In this document: in pieces, positions 41,352 through 49,396 of the stretch
Layout: each line of letters begins with the position of its first letter
Position numbering within the stretch: position 1 is the stretch's first letter
Assembly (NCBI RefSeq): GCF_049639735.1
Contig: NZ_JBEVVA010000003.1
Coordinates: 186,001 to 250,000 of the forward strand
Length of the DNA stretch: 64,000 bases
Source: Elusimicrobium simillimum
Lineage (GTDB): Bacteria; Elusimicrobiota; Elusimicrobia; Elusimicrobiales; Elusimicrobiaceae
Reading direction: 5' to 3'
Notes under the pieces: model-generated
Told to the model about the DNA's origin: nothing
What the model saw: only the letters and a program-made list of their open reading frames with translations
Database searches by the model: none
Made by a program: the position numbers and the translations under genes

Positions 41352-42848
41352 ATGACAGAAAATAATGAACAAAAACCGCAAAATTCTTTAGCGGAAATAA
41401 TTAAACAAAGATACGATGAAGTTGCCGAACTTAAAGCCGCAGGCGTTAACCCATACCCGGCCCGCTCAGGCAGCGTAAACAGCGCAAAAGAAGCTATGGA
41501 CGCAGAAATAGACGCTAACGTAACCGTCTCAGGCCGTGTAGTGCAACTCAGGCTTATGGGCAAAGCGGCGTTCGCGCATATTAAAGATTTTACGGGCAAA
41601 ATACAGTTTTACGCGCAGAAAGATACTCTTGGTGAAGAAAAATATAATTTTTTCAAAAAGCACGTTTCCGTAGGTGATTTTGTTACCGTATCGGGCCATA
41701 TGTTTTTAACCAAAACAGGCGAAAAAACAATTAAAGCGGGCAGCGTTAATTTAATATCCAAAGCTATCCGCCCTATGCCTGAAAAATGGCACGGCGTGCA
41801 GGATACTGAAATCCGCTTTCGCAACCGCCACGTTGACCTTATAGCCAATGAAGACGTTGCCGATATTTTTAGAAAGCGCGCCAAAATCATCAGCTCCATA
41901 CGCAAAACGCTTGACGGCATGGGTTACCTTGAGGTTGAAACCCCTACCCTAACGCCAGACGCCGGCGGTGCTATAGCAAGACCGTTTGAAACATTTCACA
42001 ACGCGCTTAAAATGCCGCTTTTCATGCGTATAGCTTTAGAGCTTTACCACAAACGTCTTGTGGTTGGCGGCATAGATAGAATTTATGAAATAGGCAAAAT
42101 GTTCCGCAATGAAGGCATCGATACCACGCATAACCCGGAATTTACCATGATGGAACTTTACCAGGCATACGGCGACGTCAACACAATGGCGGACGTTTTT
42201 GACGCCGTGGTATCCAACGCCGCGGCCGCTATCGGCGTGGAAACAGTCATGTTTAAAGGCAAAGAAGTCAGCCTTAAACCGCCTTATGAAAGGGTTTCTA
42301 TGCCAGAAGCGTGGCAGAAATATGTTGGCGAAGACATTCACAATATTTTAGACGGCCGTGAATTTAAAAGAGCGGAAGTAATAGCTTTAGCCAAACGTCT
42401 TGGCCTGAAAGTGGATGAAGAAGAGTCCAGCGGTAAAATATTTGACGCTATTTTTGACGAAAGAATAATAGTCCACTATACTAACCCGATACTTATGATG
42501 GACTATCCTACAGCCGTCAGCCCGTTCTCCAAAACTAAAGAGGGTGACCCGGCTTTAGTAGAACGCTTTGAAGCGTTTGTCTGCGGCAGCGAGCTTGGCA
42601 ACGCCTACACCGAGATTAACGACCCGGCGGACCAGGCCGAACGCCTTAGAGACCAGGCCGCCCAAAAAGCCAAAGACAATAAAGATAACTCTGAAATTGT
42701 TGACACCGCGTATATTGAGGCCTTAGAGTCCGGCATGCCGCCAACGGGTGGTATGGGTATAGGCATAGACCGCCTGATAATGCTGCTAACGGGGCAAGAT
42801 TCTATAAGAGAGATAGTGTTTTTTCCGTTGCTAAAAAAATTAGATTAA
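41352..42848 (+). CDS. lysS: Lysyl-tRNA synthetase, class II
   Basis: A 498-residue class IIb synthetase. An N-terminal OB-fold anticodon domain (~55-150, VSGRVVQLRLMGKAAFAHI) is followed by the class II core. Motif 2 is FRNEGIDTTHNPEFTMME, with the YEIGKMFRNE segment, and motif 3 is GMGIGIDRLIMLLTGQ at the C-terminus. Full length. AAGAGGAAAC precedes the start. Shares an intergenic region of 100 bases with the divergent pseudopilin gene. Confidence 0.98.
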   Translation: MTENNEQKPQNSLAEIIKQRYDEVAELKAAGVNPYPARSGSVNSAKEAMDAEIDANVTVSGRVVQLRLMGKAAFAHIKDFTGKIQFYAQKDTLGEEKYNFFKKHVSVGDFVTVSGHMFLTKTGEKTIKAGSVNLISKAIRPMPEKWHGVQDTEIRFRNRHVDLIANEDVADIFRKRAKIISSIRKTLDGMGYLEVETPTLTPDAGGAIARPFETFHNALKMPLFMRIALELYHKRLVVGGIDRIYEIGKMFRNEGIDTTHNPEFTMMELYQAYGDVNTMADVFDAVVSNAAAAIGVETVMFKGKEVSLKPPYERVSMPEAWQKYVGEDIHNILDGREFKRAEVIALAKRLGLKVDEEESSGKIFDAIFDERIIVHYTNPILMMDYPTAVSPFSKTKEGDPALVERFEAFVCGSELGNAYTEINDPADQAERLRDQAAQKAKDNKDNSEIVDTAYIEALESGMPPTGGMGIGIDRLIMLLTGQDSIREIVFFPLLKKLD

Positions 42849-42850
42849 AT

Positions 42851-42884
42851 AAAAAAGCCCCGCTCGTTTGAGCGGGGCTTTTTA
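42851..42884 (+). terminator. lysS terminator
   Basis: AAAAAAGCCCCGCT/AGCGGGGCTTTTTAT, 3 bases past the stop. Confidence 0.9.
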
Positions 42885-42895
42885 TCTTTTGTGAG

Positions 42896-43209
42896 TGTAA
42901 ATAGTTTCGCGCTTTGAGCGCGACTTACTTTTTTTATCGTAAAAAAGTAAGCAAAAATCTCGCCCCGCCGTGGTCGAGTAAGGTCTTTTAAGGGTTTTTG
43001 AATAACTCGTAAAAAATTTTGCTGTAGTACTGCAACCTTATAAATTTTTTACTCAGACAGAATTCAAAAAATGCCCTTAAAAACTTTATGATGTTGCCTC
43101 TCCATGACTGCGGGGCAGGAGTAACGGCACTTATATGTTAAAGGAGGGGTACGGCACTGATTTATTTCGGTGGGCCCTTGCGCTTCGCTTAGGGAACGGC
43201 AAACGGCAC
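42896..43209 (+). repeat. Family A long-hairpin element, copy A3
   Basis: About 314 bp, nearly identical to A2 over its length and beginning with the same TGTAAATAGTTTCGCGC. The long stem pairs 42986-43020 with 43042-43083. The tail contains ACGGCACTTATATG at 43123. C3 follows directly. Confidence 0.88.
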
Positions 43210-43218
43210 TTGTTTTAT

Positions 43219-43267
43219 CTCCTCTCCCTCTTAGGGGAGAGGTCGGCGTTTAGGCCGGGTGAGGGTG
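43219..43267 (+). repeat. Family C REP-like unit, copy C3
   Basis: CCTCTCCCTCTTAGGGGAG hairpin, a short GGC/GCC stem, then GGGTGAGGGTG and later ATATGTGCTGTTATA. A3, C3 and the lysS terminator account for 42849-43320. Confidence 0.75.
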
Positions 43268-43320
43268 CTACACACAAATATGTGCTGTTATAAATAAATT
43301 TTATGCTTTGTTGTTTAATA

Positions 43321-43713
43321 TTACTTCTTCAGTTTTTCGGCTTTTTCTTTGGCTTTTACTTCTCTCCACAGTGCTAAACTTTCTTCAGGCGTAGCGCAGG
43401 CTTTGGCGCCGCCAAAAACATGCGGGTGGCGGCGGATAAGCTTATCGTTTATGCCGTTTATAACGTCGGTTAGTGTGAACTTTCCCTCTTCCTCGGCCAG
43501 ATTAGCGTGAAAGACTACTTGCAGCAGCAGGTCGCCCAGCTCTTCCTGTAAATTTTCAAAATCTTTATTTTCTATGGCGGTTACAACTTCTTCTGATTCT
43601 TCACGCAGGCATTTTATAAGCGTTTCATGTGTTTGTTTTCTGTCCCACGGGCAGCCGCCGGGGGCAATAAGTTTTTTGGTTGTGGCTACAAAATCTTTAA
43701 ATTCTTTTTCCAT
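43321..43713 (-). CDS. mazG: MazG-like nucleotide pyrophosphohydrolase, single domain
   Basis: A 130-residue all-alpha NTP pyrophosphohydrolase. GGCPWDRKQTHETLIKCL leads into the metal motif REESEEVV, and EELGDLLLQVVFHANLAEEE supplies the second E-x-x-x-D pair. The RRHPHVFGG ending of the first MazG domain is present. E. coli MazG has two such domains (~263 residues); this has only the first plus a short Lys-rich tail, as in other short forms. It probably cleans damaged or excess NTPs. Transcribed alone. Confidence 0.9.
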   Translation of the reverse strand: MEKEFKDFVATTKKLIAPGGCPWDRKQTHETLIKCLREESEEVVTAIENKDFENLQEELGDLLLQVVFHANLAEEEGKFTLTDVINGINDKLIRRHPHVFGGAKACATPEESLALWREVKAKEKAEKLKK

Positions 43714-43831
43714 GTCCTCTCCTAAAAACGGTAAGTTTTACGTTGGCAAACCCGGCATAAAACCGTAAAACGGCCGTTTTTGTACAAATCCACGTGTAAA
43801 AAATGGTCCAAAAATGGTATATATCTATTAT

Positions 43832-45172
43832 ATGAAAAAATATATATACATAACCATTACACTACTTTTTGCAGGAACCGTTTTTGCGCAGGATATTGCT
43901 TACGTAGCAAAACAAGACGGAAAAACAATTTACATTGATACCACGGAGCTTGGCTCCAAACTTAAACAAGGCAGTTCTTTAAAATTGGTGGAAAGTTCTG
44001 AAGAACTTAAAAACCATAAAGGCGTAAGCCTTGGCACAATACATAAGTACGGCCCCACGGTTACGGTAACAAGCGTGCAGGATATGTACGCGGTTGGCTC
44101 TATAGCTGTTGAATACCAAACAAAACCCGGCCAAAAGATGGAAGTGGATGCCGCCGCCGTGCCTGCGCAGACCCCGGTAATTGTTACCAAAGCCGCGCTT
44201 AAAGAAGAAGCCCCCATGCAAGATGTTGAAATGCTGTACAAATCGCAGCCTATAGCGGACAAAGTGCTTTCTTCAACCATGATTAAGCTGGGCGGTAAAG
44301 ATTATATAGTAATGGCGCTGGAGTCCGGCAATAAAGTCAAAATTATTACCATGGACGGCAAAGATTATTTAGAGCACGCTGTTTCGCCTTACAAGAAAAT
44401 TTTAACTATTTCCGCCGGCGATATTAAAGGCACCGGCACACCGCAAATTTACGCCGTTGTTTTTGAGGAGTCTTCCGCCAAAACAACAACGCTTGTTTTA
44501 GAAATTGCCGATGGCAAAATCAGCCAGACAGGTTCTTTTAAATGGATGGCTAAGGTTGCCGCTATGCCCGGCGGCACGGTACTTTTAGGGCAGGAAATTT
44601 ACAGGCATAATGAAATTAAAACAACGCCTGTCGGCACGCTTGAATATAACGCTAAGAAAAACAATTTTAAATATACCAAAATGCCCGTAAAATCCAGCAC
44701 GCAGGCCACGTTCAGCGCGTATAACGTGGACGATTTTGACGGCGACGGTAAAGAGGATTCTATTTTCGCCACCGAATACGGCAGAATCAAAATACTTACC
44801 GCCAAAGGTAAAAAAATAGATTTAAACGACGGCGCCTACTCCACCACGCCGGTAAGGTTTAATATGGGTAGCACAATAGTGCGTGTGCTTCTGCCTATAA
44901 CATATGTGGGCAGCGCGGATAAACACGTTTTTGCCGTGGCCGAAAACTTACCTAAAGTAGCGGTAGTGGCCGACAGCTTTGGCATATACAAAAGCGGCGT
45001 AATACGCTTTGTGGGCTGGAACGGCGTTACGCTTAAAACCTTCGCGGAGCTTGAGTCCGACGGCGTTATTTATGACTTGGCGGCGGTATCTTATGGCGGG
45101 GCTCGCGGCGTACTGGTTACGCAGGTGTATGATTCGGGCAATTCAATTTTAGAAATTTATAAACTTAAGTAA
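43832..45172 (+). CDS. Secreted protein of unknown function with FG-GAP-like motif
   Basis: A 446-residue protein whose start at 43832 opens directly into a signal peptide (MKKYIYITITLLFAGTVFAQ, cleavage near AQD). The mature part is beta-rich. One FG-GAP/VCBS-like calcium loop, DDFDGDGKEDSIFATEYG, is seen near residue 300, and other related turns (SAGDIKGTGTPQIYAVVFEE) suggest a propeller-like repeat. No enzyme motif. It lies 12 bases before thyX, probably by chance of operon structure. Confidence 0.8.
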   Translation: MKKYIYITITLLFAGTVFAQDIAYVAKQDGKTIYIDTTELGSKLKQGSSLKLVESSEELKNHKGVSLGTIHKYGPTVTVTSVQDMYAVGSIAVEYQTKPGQKMEVDAAAVPAQTPVIVTKAALKEEAPMQDVEMLYKSQPIADKVLSSTMIKLGGKDYIVMALESGNKVKIITMDGKDYLEHAVSPYKKILTISAGDIKGTGTPQIYAVVFEESSAKTTTLVLEIADGKISQTGSFKWMAKVAAMPGGTVLLGQEIYRHNEIKTTPVGTLEYNAKKNNFKYTKMPVKSSTQATFSAYNVDDFDGDGKEDSIFATEYGRIKILTAKGKKIDLNDGAYSTTPVRFNMGSTIVRVLLPITYVGSADKHVFAVAENLPKVAVVADSFGIYKSGVIRFVGWNGVTLKTFAELESDGVIYDLAAVSYGGARGVLVTQVYDSGNSILEIYKLK

Positions 45173-45184
45173 CGGAGACCAGTG

Positions 45185-45868
45185 ATGACTGAAAGAATAG
45201 AAGTTTTAGACAAAGGTTTTGTGGAGTTGGTAGATTTTATGGGCGGCGATAACCGTGTGTTAAGTTCCGCGCGCGTTACGTTTGGCTCAGAATCTAAAGG
45301 GGAAGAAAAAGATAAAAAACTTATTAAATATCTTTTAGAAAACGCCCACCACAGCCCGTTTGAACATTCTACTTTTCAGTTCCGCATTTGCTGCCCTATT
45401 TATATAGCCAGACAGTGGATGAGACACCGCTGGGCCTCTTACAACGAAGTCAGCGCCAGATATACCGAGGTTAAAGACGAATTTTACATTCCTTCGGAAT
45501 TTCGCGTGCAGGACACGCACAATAAGCAAGGCTCTTTGTCTTCTTCTGATTTAGACAATGCCGCGCTTAAAAAAATATATGAGGACAGCGTGGAAGCTTC
45601 CTACTCAGCCTACAAAAAATTATTGGAAGCCGGCGTCGCGCGCGAAATGGCCCGCGGCATTTTACCCGTTTGCCAATACACCCAATTTTACTGGACCGTA
45701 AACTCCAGAAGTTTGCTTAACTTTATTTCACTGCGCGCAGACAAACACGCGCAAAAAGAAATAAGAGACTACGCGGACGCTATAGTAGTAATGTTTGCCG
45801 AAAGAATGCCCTGGACCTGGGAAGCTTTTGAGCAAATGTCTAAAAAGCTGCCGCTTGGTTCCAACTAA
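45185..45868 (+). CDS. thyX: Flavin-dependent thymidylate synthase
   Basis: A 227-residue ThyX that makes dTMP from dUMP using methylene-THF and FAD. The signature RHRWASYNEVSARYTE begins at Arg80. HHSPFEHSTFQF is the conserved histidine region upstream, and LLNFISLRADKHAQKEI follows. Start ATG 45185 is 8 bases after CGGAG; a GTG at 45182 is possible. No thyA is present in the window. Confidence 0.96.
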   Translation: MTERIEVLDKGFVELVDFMGGDNRVLSSARVTFGSESKGEEKDKKLIKYLLENAHHSPFEHSTFQFRICCPIYIARQWMRHRWASYNEVSARYTEVKDEFYIPSEFRVQDTHNKQGSLSSSDLDNAALKKIYEDSVEASYSAYKKLLEAGVAREMARGILPVCQYTQFYWTVNSRSLLNFISLRADKHAQKEIRDYADAIVVMFAERMPWTWEAFEQMSKKLPLGSN

Positions 45869-45912
45869 GCTTTTACGTTTCCGGCATCATTAAATTAGTA
45901 AAGGGGCTACTT

Positions 45913-47124
45913 ATGAGAGTACTGGGTATGATAATGGCCGGCGGCAAAGGCGAAAGGCTTTACCCGCTGACTAAAGAGAGAAGCAAACCGTCAGTTCCTT
46001 TTGGCGGCAAGTACAGAATTGTGGATTTTGTGCTTTCCAATTTTGTCAACTCAAATATTTTCGCTTCATATATTTTGGTGCAATACCTTTCGCAGTCATT
46101 AATTGAATATTTACGCACAACATGGAAGACGGACGGTATCAGCCGCGACCATTTTTTAACCTGCGTTCCGCCGCAAATGAGGCTGGGCGAAATTTGGTAC
46201 AGGGGCACGGCAGACTCTGTGCGGCAGAACGTTAATTTAATTAAAGATTTCGCGCCTGATTTGGTGGCGATATTCGGCGCGGACCATGTGTACCGCATGG
46301 ATATCGGCCAAATGATAGACTTTCACCTTGCTAACAAAGCCGACGTTACGGTGGCCGCCAATGTTGTTACGCTTGAGGAAGCCACGTCTTTTGGCGTGCT
46401 TGGCGTGGATAATAAAAACCGCATTACCCGCTTTGAAGAAAAGCCCGAAAACCCCAAGGCCATCCCCGGCCGCCCTAAATACGCTTACGCGTCTATGGGC
46501 AATTACATTTTTAATACGGACGCGCTTATGCGCGTACTGCAAAAACGTTTTTGCGATGTGCCGTCCTTAGACTTTGGCAAACATATTCTGCCCAAGATTT
46601 TAACGGAATACCGCACTTTCGCCTATGACTTCCCCAGCCAAAAGTTACCCGGCGCCAAACCTTATGAAGAACAAGGTTACTGGCGCGACGTTGGTAACAT
46701 AGAGGCCTACTGGCAAACTAATATGGACCTTTTGGGTCCCAAACCTAAAATGGACCTTAACAACCCGCTTTGGCCCATAAGCACCACCACAGCGCATTTG
46801 CCGCCCACAATGTTTTTGGGCGGGAATATAGAAAATTCTTCTATCAGCAGCGGCTGTGTTATACACCCGCACAGCGTGGTGCGTAACTGCGTGCTGGGCA
46901 GCAATATTATAGTGCACGAGGGTTGCGTGTTGGAAGACAGCGTGGTTATGGATTCCTGCGAGTTTAAAAAAGGCTCTAAGGTAAGAAAGGCTATTATAGA
47001 CAGGTTTAACGTAATAGGCGAACGCCAGACAATAGGGCACGACCCGCAGTCAGACGCGCAAAGGTACTTTATTGACCCTTCGGGCATAGTGGTGCTGCCG
47101 CGCGGCAGAAGCAAGTTTATATAA
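45913..47124 (+). CDS. glgC: Glucose-1-phosphate adenylyltransferase
   Basis: A 403-residue ADP-glucose pyrophosphorylase, the first step of glycogen synthesis. The N-terminal nucleotidyltransferase motif is IMAGGKGERLYPLT with KPSVPFGGKYRIVDFVLSN. The family also shows IFGADHVYRMD, ITRFEEKPE and YWRDVGNIEAYW. A C-terminal left-handed beta-helix follows from about residue 300 (CVIHPHSVVRNCVLGSNI). It works with the GH57 branching enzyme at 26-28 kb. AGGGG precedes the ATG. Confidence 0.96.
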   Translation: MRVLGMIMAGGKGERLYPLTKERSKPSVPFGGKYRIVDFVLSNFVNSNIFASYILVQYLSQSLIEYLRTTWKTDGISRDHFLTCVPPQMRLGEIWYRGTADSVRQNVNLIKDFAPDLVAIFGADHVYRMDIGQMIDFHLANKADVTVAANVVTLEEATSFGVLGVDNKNRITRFEEKPENPKAIPGRPKYAYASMGNYIFNTDALMRVLQKRFCDVPSLDFGKHILPKILTEYRTFAYDFPSQKLPGAKPYEEQGYWRDVGNIEAYWQTNMDLLGPKPKMDLNNPLWPISTTTAHLPPTMFLGGNIENSSISSGCVIHPHSVVRNCVLGSNIIVHEGCVLEDSVVMDSCEFKKGSKVRKAIIDRFNVIGERQTIGHDPQSDAQRYFIDPSGIVVLPRGRSKFI

Positions 47125-47127
47125 AAA

Positions 47128-47188
47128 AGCCATCCTGAGGATCTGCCTTATAAAAACAATATGTAGGGGCGGAGCTTGTCTCCGCCCG
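47128..47188 (+). repeat. Minimal E-like unit plus family D palindrome D4
   Basis: AGCCATCCTGAGGATCTGCC (a collapsed E unit), the linker TTATAAAAACAATATG, then TAGGGGCGGAGCTTGTCTCC and GCCCG. The same linker and D orientation occur at 5336-5375. Confidence 0.65.
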
Positions 47189-47209
47189 TTATTTTCAGAA
47201 TAAAACCAT

Positions 47210-48139
47210 ATGATTAAAAAAATTAAATTAAAAAACCAGGACGAAATATTTTTAGTGCTGGGCGAGCAGGACGCCCGCCTGCGCGCGTTGGAAAAAGAAT
47301 TTAAAATAGAAATTTTTGTACGCTATGAGGAAGACGGCGGCGGGGCGGAAGTGTCGCTGTCGGGCCCCAACTCACGTGTGGACAAAGCGTCCGCCACCAT
47401 TAAAAAACTGCTTCAAAATAAAGAAACCATTATAACAATGCAGCGCACCGCCAGCGCAAAAGCGTTTGACGGCGACGTGCTGTATTACCCCGCGCATAAC
47501 GCGCCCGTAAAACCACGCACCAAAAACCAGCATAAATATATAGAAACCATTTTCGCTAATGACTTGGTTGTCTCTGTGGGTCCGGCTGGTACCGGTAAAA
47601 CATTTTTGGCGTGTGCCTGCGCGCTGCGCGCGCTGGAGCTGGGCATGGTGGGCAAAATAATAGTATCCCGCCCTATAGTGGAAGCGGGCGAAAAGCTTGG
47701 CTTTTTACCGGGCGACATTAACGAAAAAGTAGACCCTTATTTAAGGCCCGTGTATGACGCTTTTAATACTATGTTGGGTGCTGAGAAATTCCGCGCTTTA
47801 AAATATTCCAACACGCTTGAAATTGTGCCGCTTGCCTATATGCGCGGGCGCACATTAGAAAACGCTTTTATTATTTTGGACGAAGCGCAAAATACCTTGC
47901 CCGAGCAAATGAAAATGTTTTTAACCCGCATGGGCCGCAACTCACGCATGATTATAAACGGCGACCCTACGCAAATAGATTTGCCTATTAAAAAAGAAAG
48001 CGGCCTTATGCTGGCGGCCAAAATACTAAAAGGCGTTGACGGCATAGCAGTGGTAGAGTTTACCGGCGAGGACGTTGTGCGCCACCCGCTTGTAAAAGCA
48101 ATTCTGGAAGCTTATGGGAAATTTGAGAAAAAGAAATGA
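47210..48139 (+). CDS. phoH: PhoH-like ATPase
   Basis: A 309-residue protein. An N-terminal ~75-residue KH-like region (EIFVRYEEDGGGAEVSLSGP) precedes the ATPase. Walker A is GPAGTGKTF near 124-132, and Walker B is IILDEAQN near 220. SRPIVEAGEKLGFLPGDINE is the PhoH signature. It overlaps ybeY by 4 bases, the usual phoH-ybeY arrangement linked to rRNA processing. There is no clear ribosome site at this ATG, which follows the D4 repeat. Confidence 0.92.
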   Translation: MIKKIKLKNQDEIFLVLGEQDARLRALEKEFKIEIFVRYEEDGGGAEVSLSGPNSRVDKASATIKKLLQNKETIITMQRTASAKAFDGDVLYYPAHNAPVKPRTKNQHKYIETIFANDLVVSVGPAGTGKTFLACACALRALELGMVGKIIVSRPIVEAGEKLGFLPGDINEKVDPYLRPVYDAFNTMLGAEKFRALKYSNTLEIVPLAYMRGRTLENAFIILDEAQNTLPEQMKMFLTRMGRNSRMIINGDPTQIDLPIKKESGLMLAAKILKGVDGIAVVEFTGEDVVRHPLVKAILEAYGKFEKKK

Positions 48140-48564
48140 AAATAAACGTTTTTTACAAAACAGATTTACCCAAACATTACCGTAAAACATCGCTGTATAA
48201 AAACGGCGTTACCGCCGCGCTTGGTAAGTACGGCAAGCTTAAAGGCGAGGTAAATTTGATTTTTGTTGATGGTAAAGAAATACATAAAATTAACAAAGAA
48301 TTTCTTAACCATGATTATGAGACTGACGTAATTTCGTTTGGTTATGATTATGATAAAAACATGGAAGATTTTGCCTTTGGCGATATTTTTGTCTGCTTTG
48401 ATATAGCCAAAAAAAATGCCTTGTTATATAAACAAAGCATTTTAAAAGAATTATTAACCTATGCCGTACACGGCGCATTGCACCTTGCCGGCATGGACGA
48501 CGCCACCCCCAAACTGCGCGCGCAAATGGACGCCAAGACCGAGCGTATAATAGCCGCTCTTTAG
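48136..48564 (+). CDS. ybeY: YbeY-like endoribonuclease, third zinc ligand replaced
   Basis: A 142-residue member of the UPF0054 family, needed for 16S rRNA 3'-end maturation and ribosome quality control. The first part has LNHDYETDVISFGY and GDIFVCFDIA. The zinc motif normally reads HGxLHLxGYDH; here it is HGALHLAGMDDAT. His112 and His116 are kept, but the third His is Asp122. Coupled to phoH upstream. The change may alter or weaken metal binding. Confidence 0.9.
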   Translation: MKINVFYKTDLPKHYRKTSLYKNGVTAALGKYGKLKGEVNLIFVDGKEIHKINKEFLNHDYETDVISFGYDYDKNMEDFAFGDIFVCFDIAKKNALLYKQSILKELLTYAVHGALHLAGMDDATPKLRAQMDAKTERIIAAL

Positions 48565-48589
48565 GCCTGCCCCGGTAAATATTAAAATA

Positions 48590-48636
48590 AAGTCATGTTG
48601 AGGAGGCGCGTTAACGCGCCGACGTGGACATCCACC
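48590..48636 (+). repeat. Family E hairpin, copy E4
   Basis: AAGTCATGTTGAGGA, perfect stem GGCGCGTTAACGCGCC, then GACGTGGACATCCACC, just after ybeY. Confidence 0.78.
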
Positions 48637-48648
48637 TTATAAATAACG

Positions 48649-48676
48649 ACGGGCGGAGACAAGCTCCGCCCCTACG
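48649..48676. repeat. Family D palindrome, copy D5
   Basis: GGGCGGAGACAAGCTCCGCC followed by CCTAC, after E4 in the same order and orientation as E2-D3. Confidence 0.75.
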
Positions 48677-48714
48677 GTTGTTTGGATGTGTATATAAACG
48701 TTAAAAAGTGCTCT

Positions 48715-49023
48715 TTAAGCCGCAATAGCCGCCAATCCGGCCAATCCTACGCCAAAAACTACTACAAATAAAAATATAGCCACCCACGGCAAAACTATCA
48801 ATGCTATGGATATCCACCCCAGTATTTGCGCGTACTTTGCGGATTTTCTAGCTTGCGCCATTTCGCCTAAATCTTGTTTATCGTCCGCCCTTAAGGCAAA
48901 AATTAAACTTGCCAGCGCGGGCGCGGCGGCCAAAAAGCCGCTGAAGCATGACAGGCACAGCGATACTACGGCAAGCGTTAAATGCGTTTCTACTTGTTGG
49001 GGTTGCGGTGTGTTTTCTGCCAT
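48715..49023 (-). CDS. DUF4190-like small membrane protein
   Basis: A 102-residue protein. A short hydrophilic N-terminus with Pro/Gln (AENTPQPQQ) precedes two hydrophobic regions (about residues 15-42 and 70-100). The charged loop between them contains RADDKQDLGEMAQARKSAK. This is the DUF4190 arrangement; function unknown. It is divergent from gatC. Confidence 0.7.
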   Translation of the reverse strand: MAENTPQPQQVETHLTLAVVSLCLSCFSGFLAAAPALASLIFALRADDKQDLGEMAQARKSAKYAQILGWISIALIVLPWVAIFLFVVVFGVGLAGLAAIAA

Positions 49024-49122
49024 AAAATCTCCTAAAATACTAAATAATATAAATAACTCTCTAAATTATATAAAATGTATTTAATTATTCAGCTTTCCGC
49101 ACCGGAAAGCGCGGGAGCAGTT

Positions 49123-49395
49123 ATGGACACAAATCAAATAGAGCGCCTTGCCAAAAGCGCCAAATTAAAATTTACAGAGGCGGACCTAAAAGACTGGAGC
49201 AAGAACATGGAAAGCATATTTGGCTGGCTGGACGAGCTTTCTAAAGTCGACACGTCTTCCGTAACAGAAGACACCGCCGCTAACGCGCAGCATGTACGCG
49301 CGGACGAGGCCTCCGTTTTCCCCGGCCGCGAGGCTATTATAGCCGCTTTTACAGAGTCTGAAGATAATATGGCAAAGGTTAAAAAGGTGCTTTAA
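49123..49395 (+). CDS. gatC: Asp/Glu-tRNA amidotransferase subunit C
   Basis: A 90-residue GatC that stabilises the GatA-GatB complex making Gln-tRNA or Asn-tRNA. Starts at 49123 after GGGAGC; residues upstream to 49075 would lack support. Family features are IERLAKSAKLKFTEADL and the Asp-rich region ending LRADEASVF-like VRADEASVFPGRE. One base separates it from gatA. Confidence 0.9.
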   Translation: MDTNQIERLAKSAKLKFTEADLKDWSKNMESIFGWLDELSKVDTSSVTEDTAANAQHVRADEASVFPGREAIIAAFTESEDNMAKVKKVL

Positions 49396-49396
49396 T

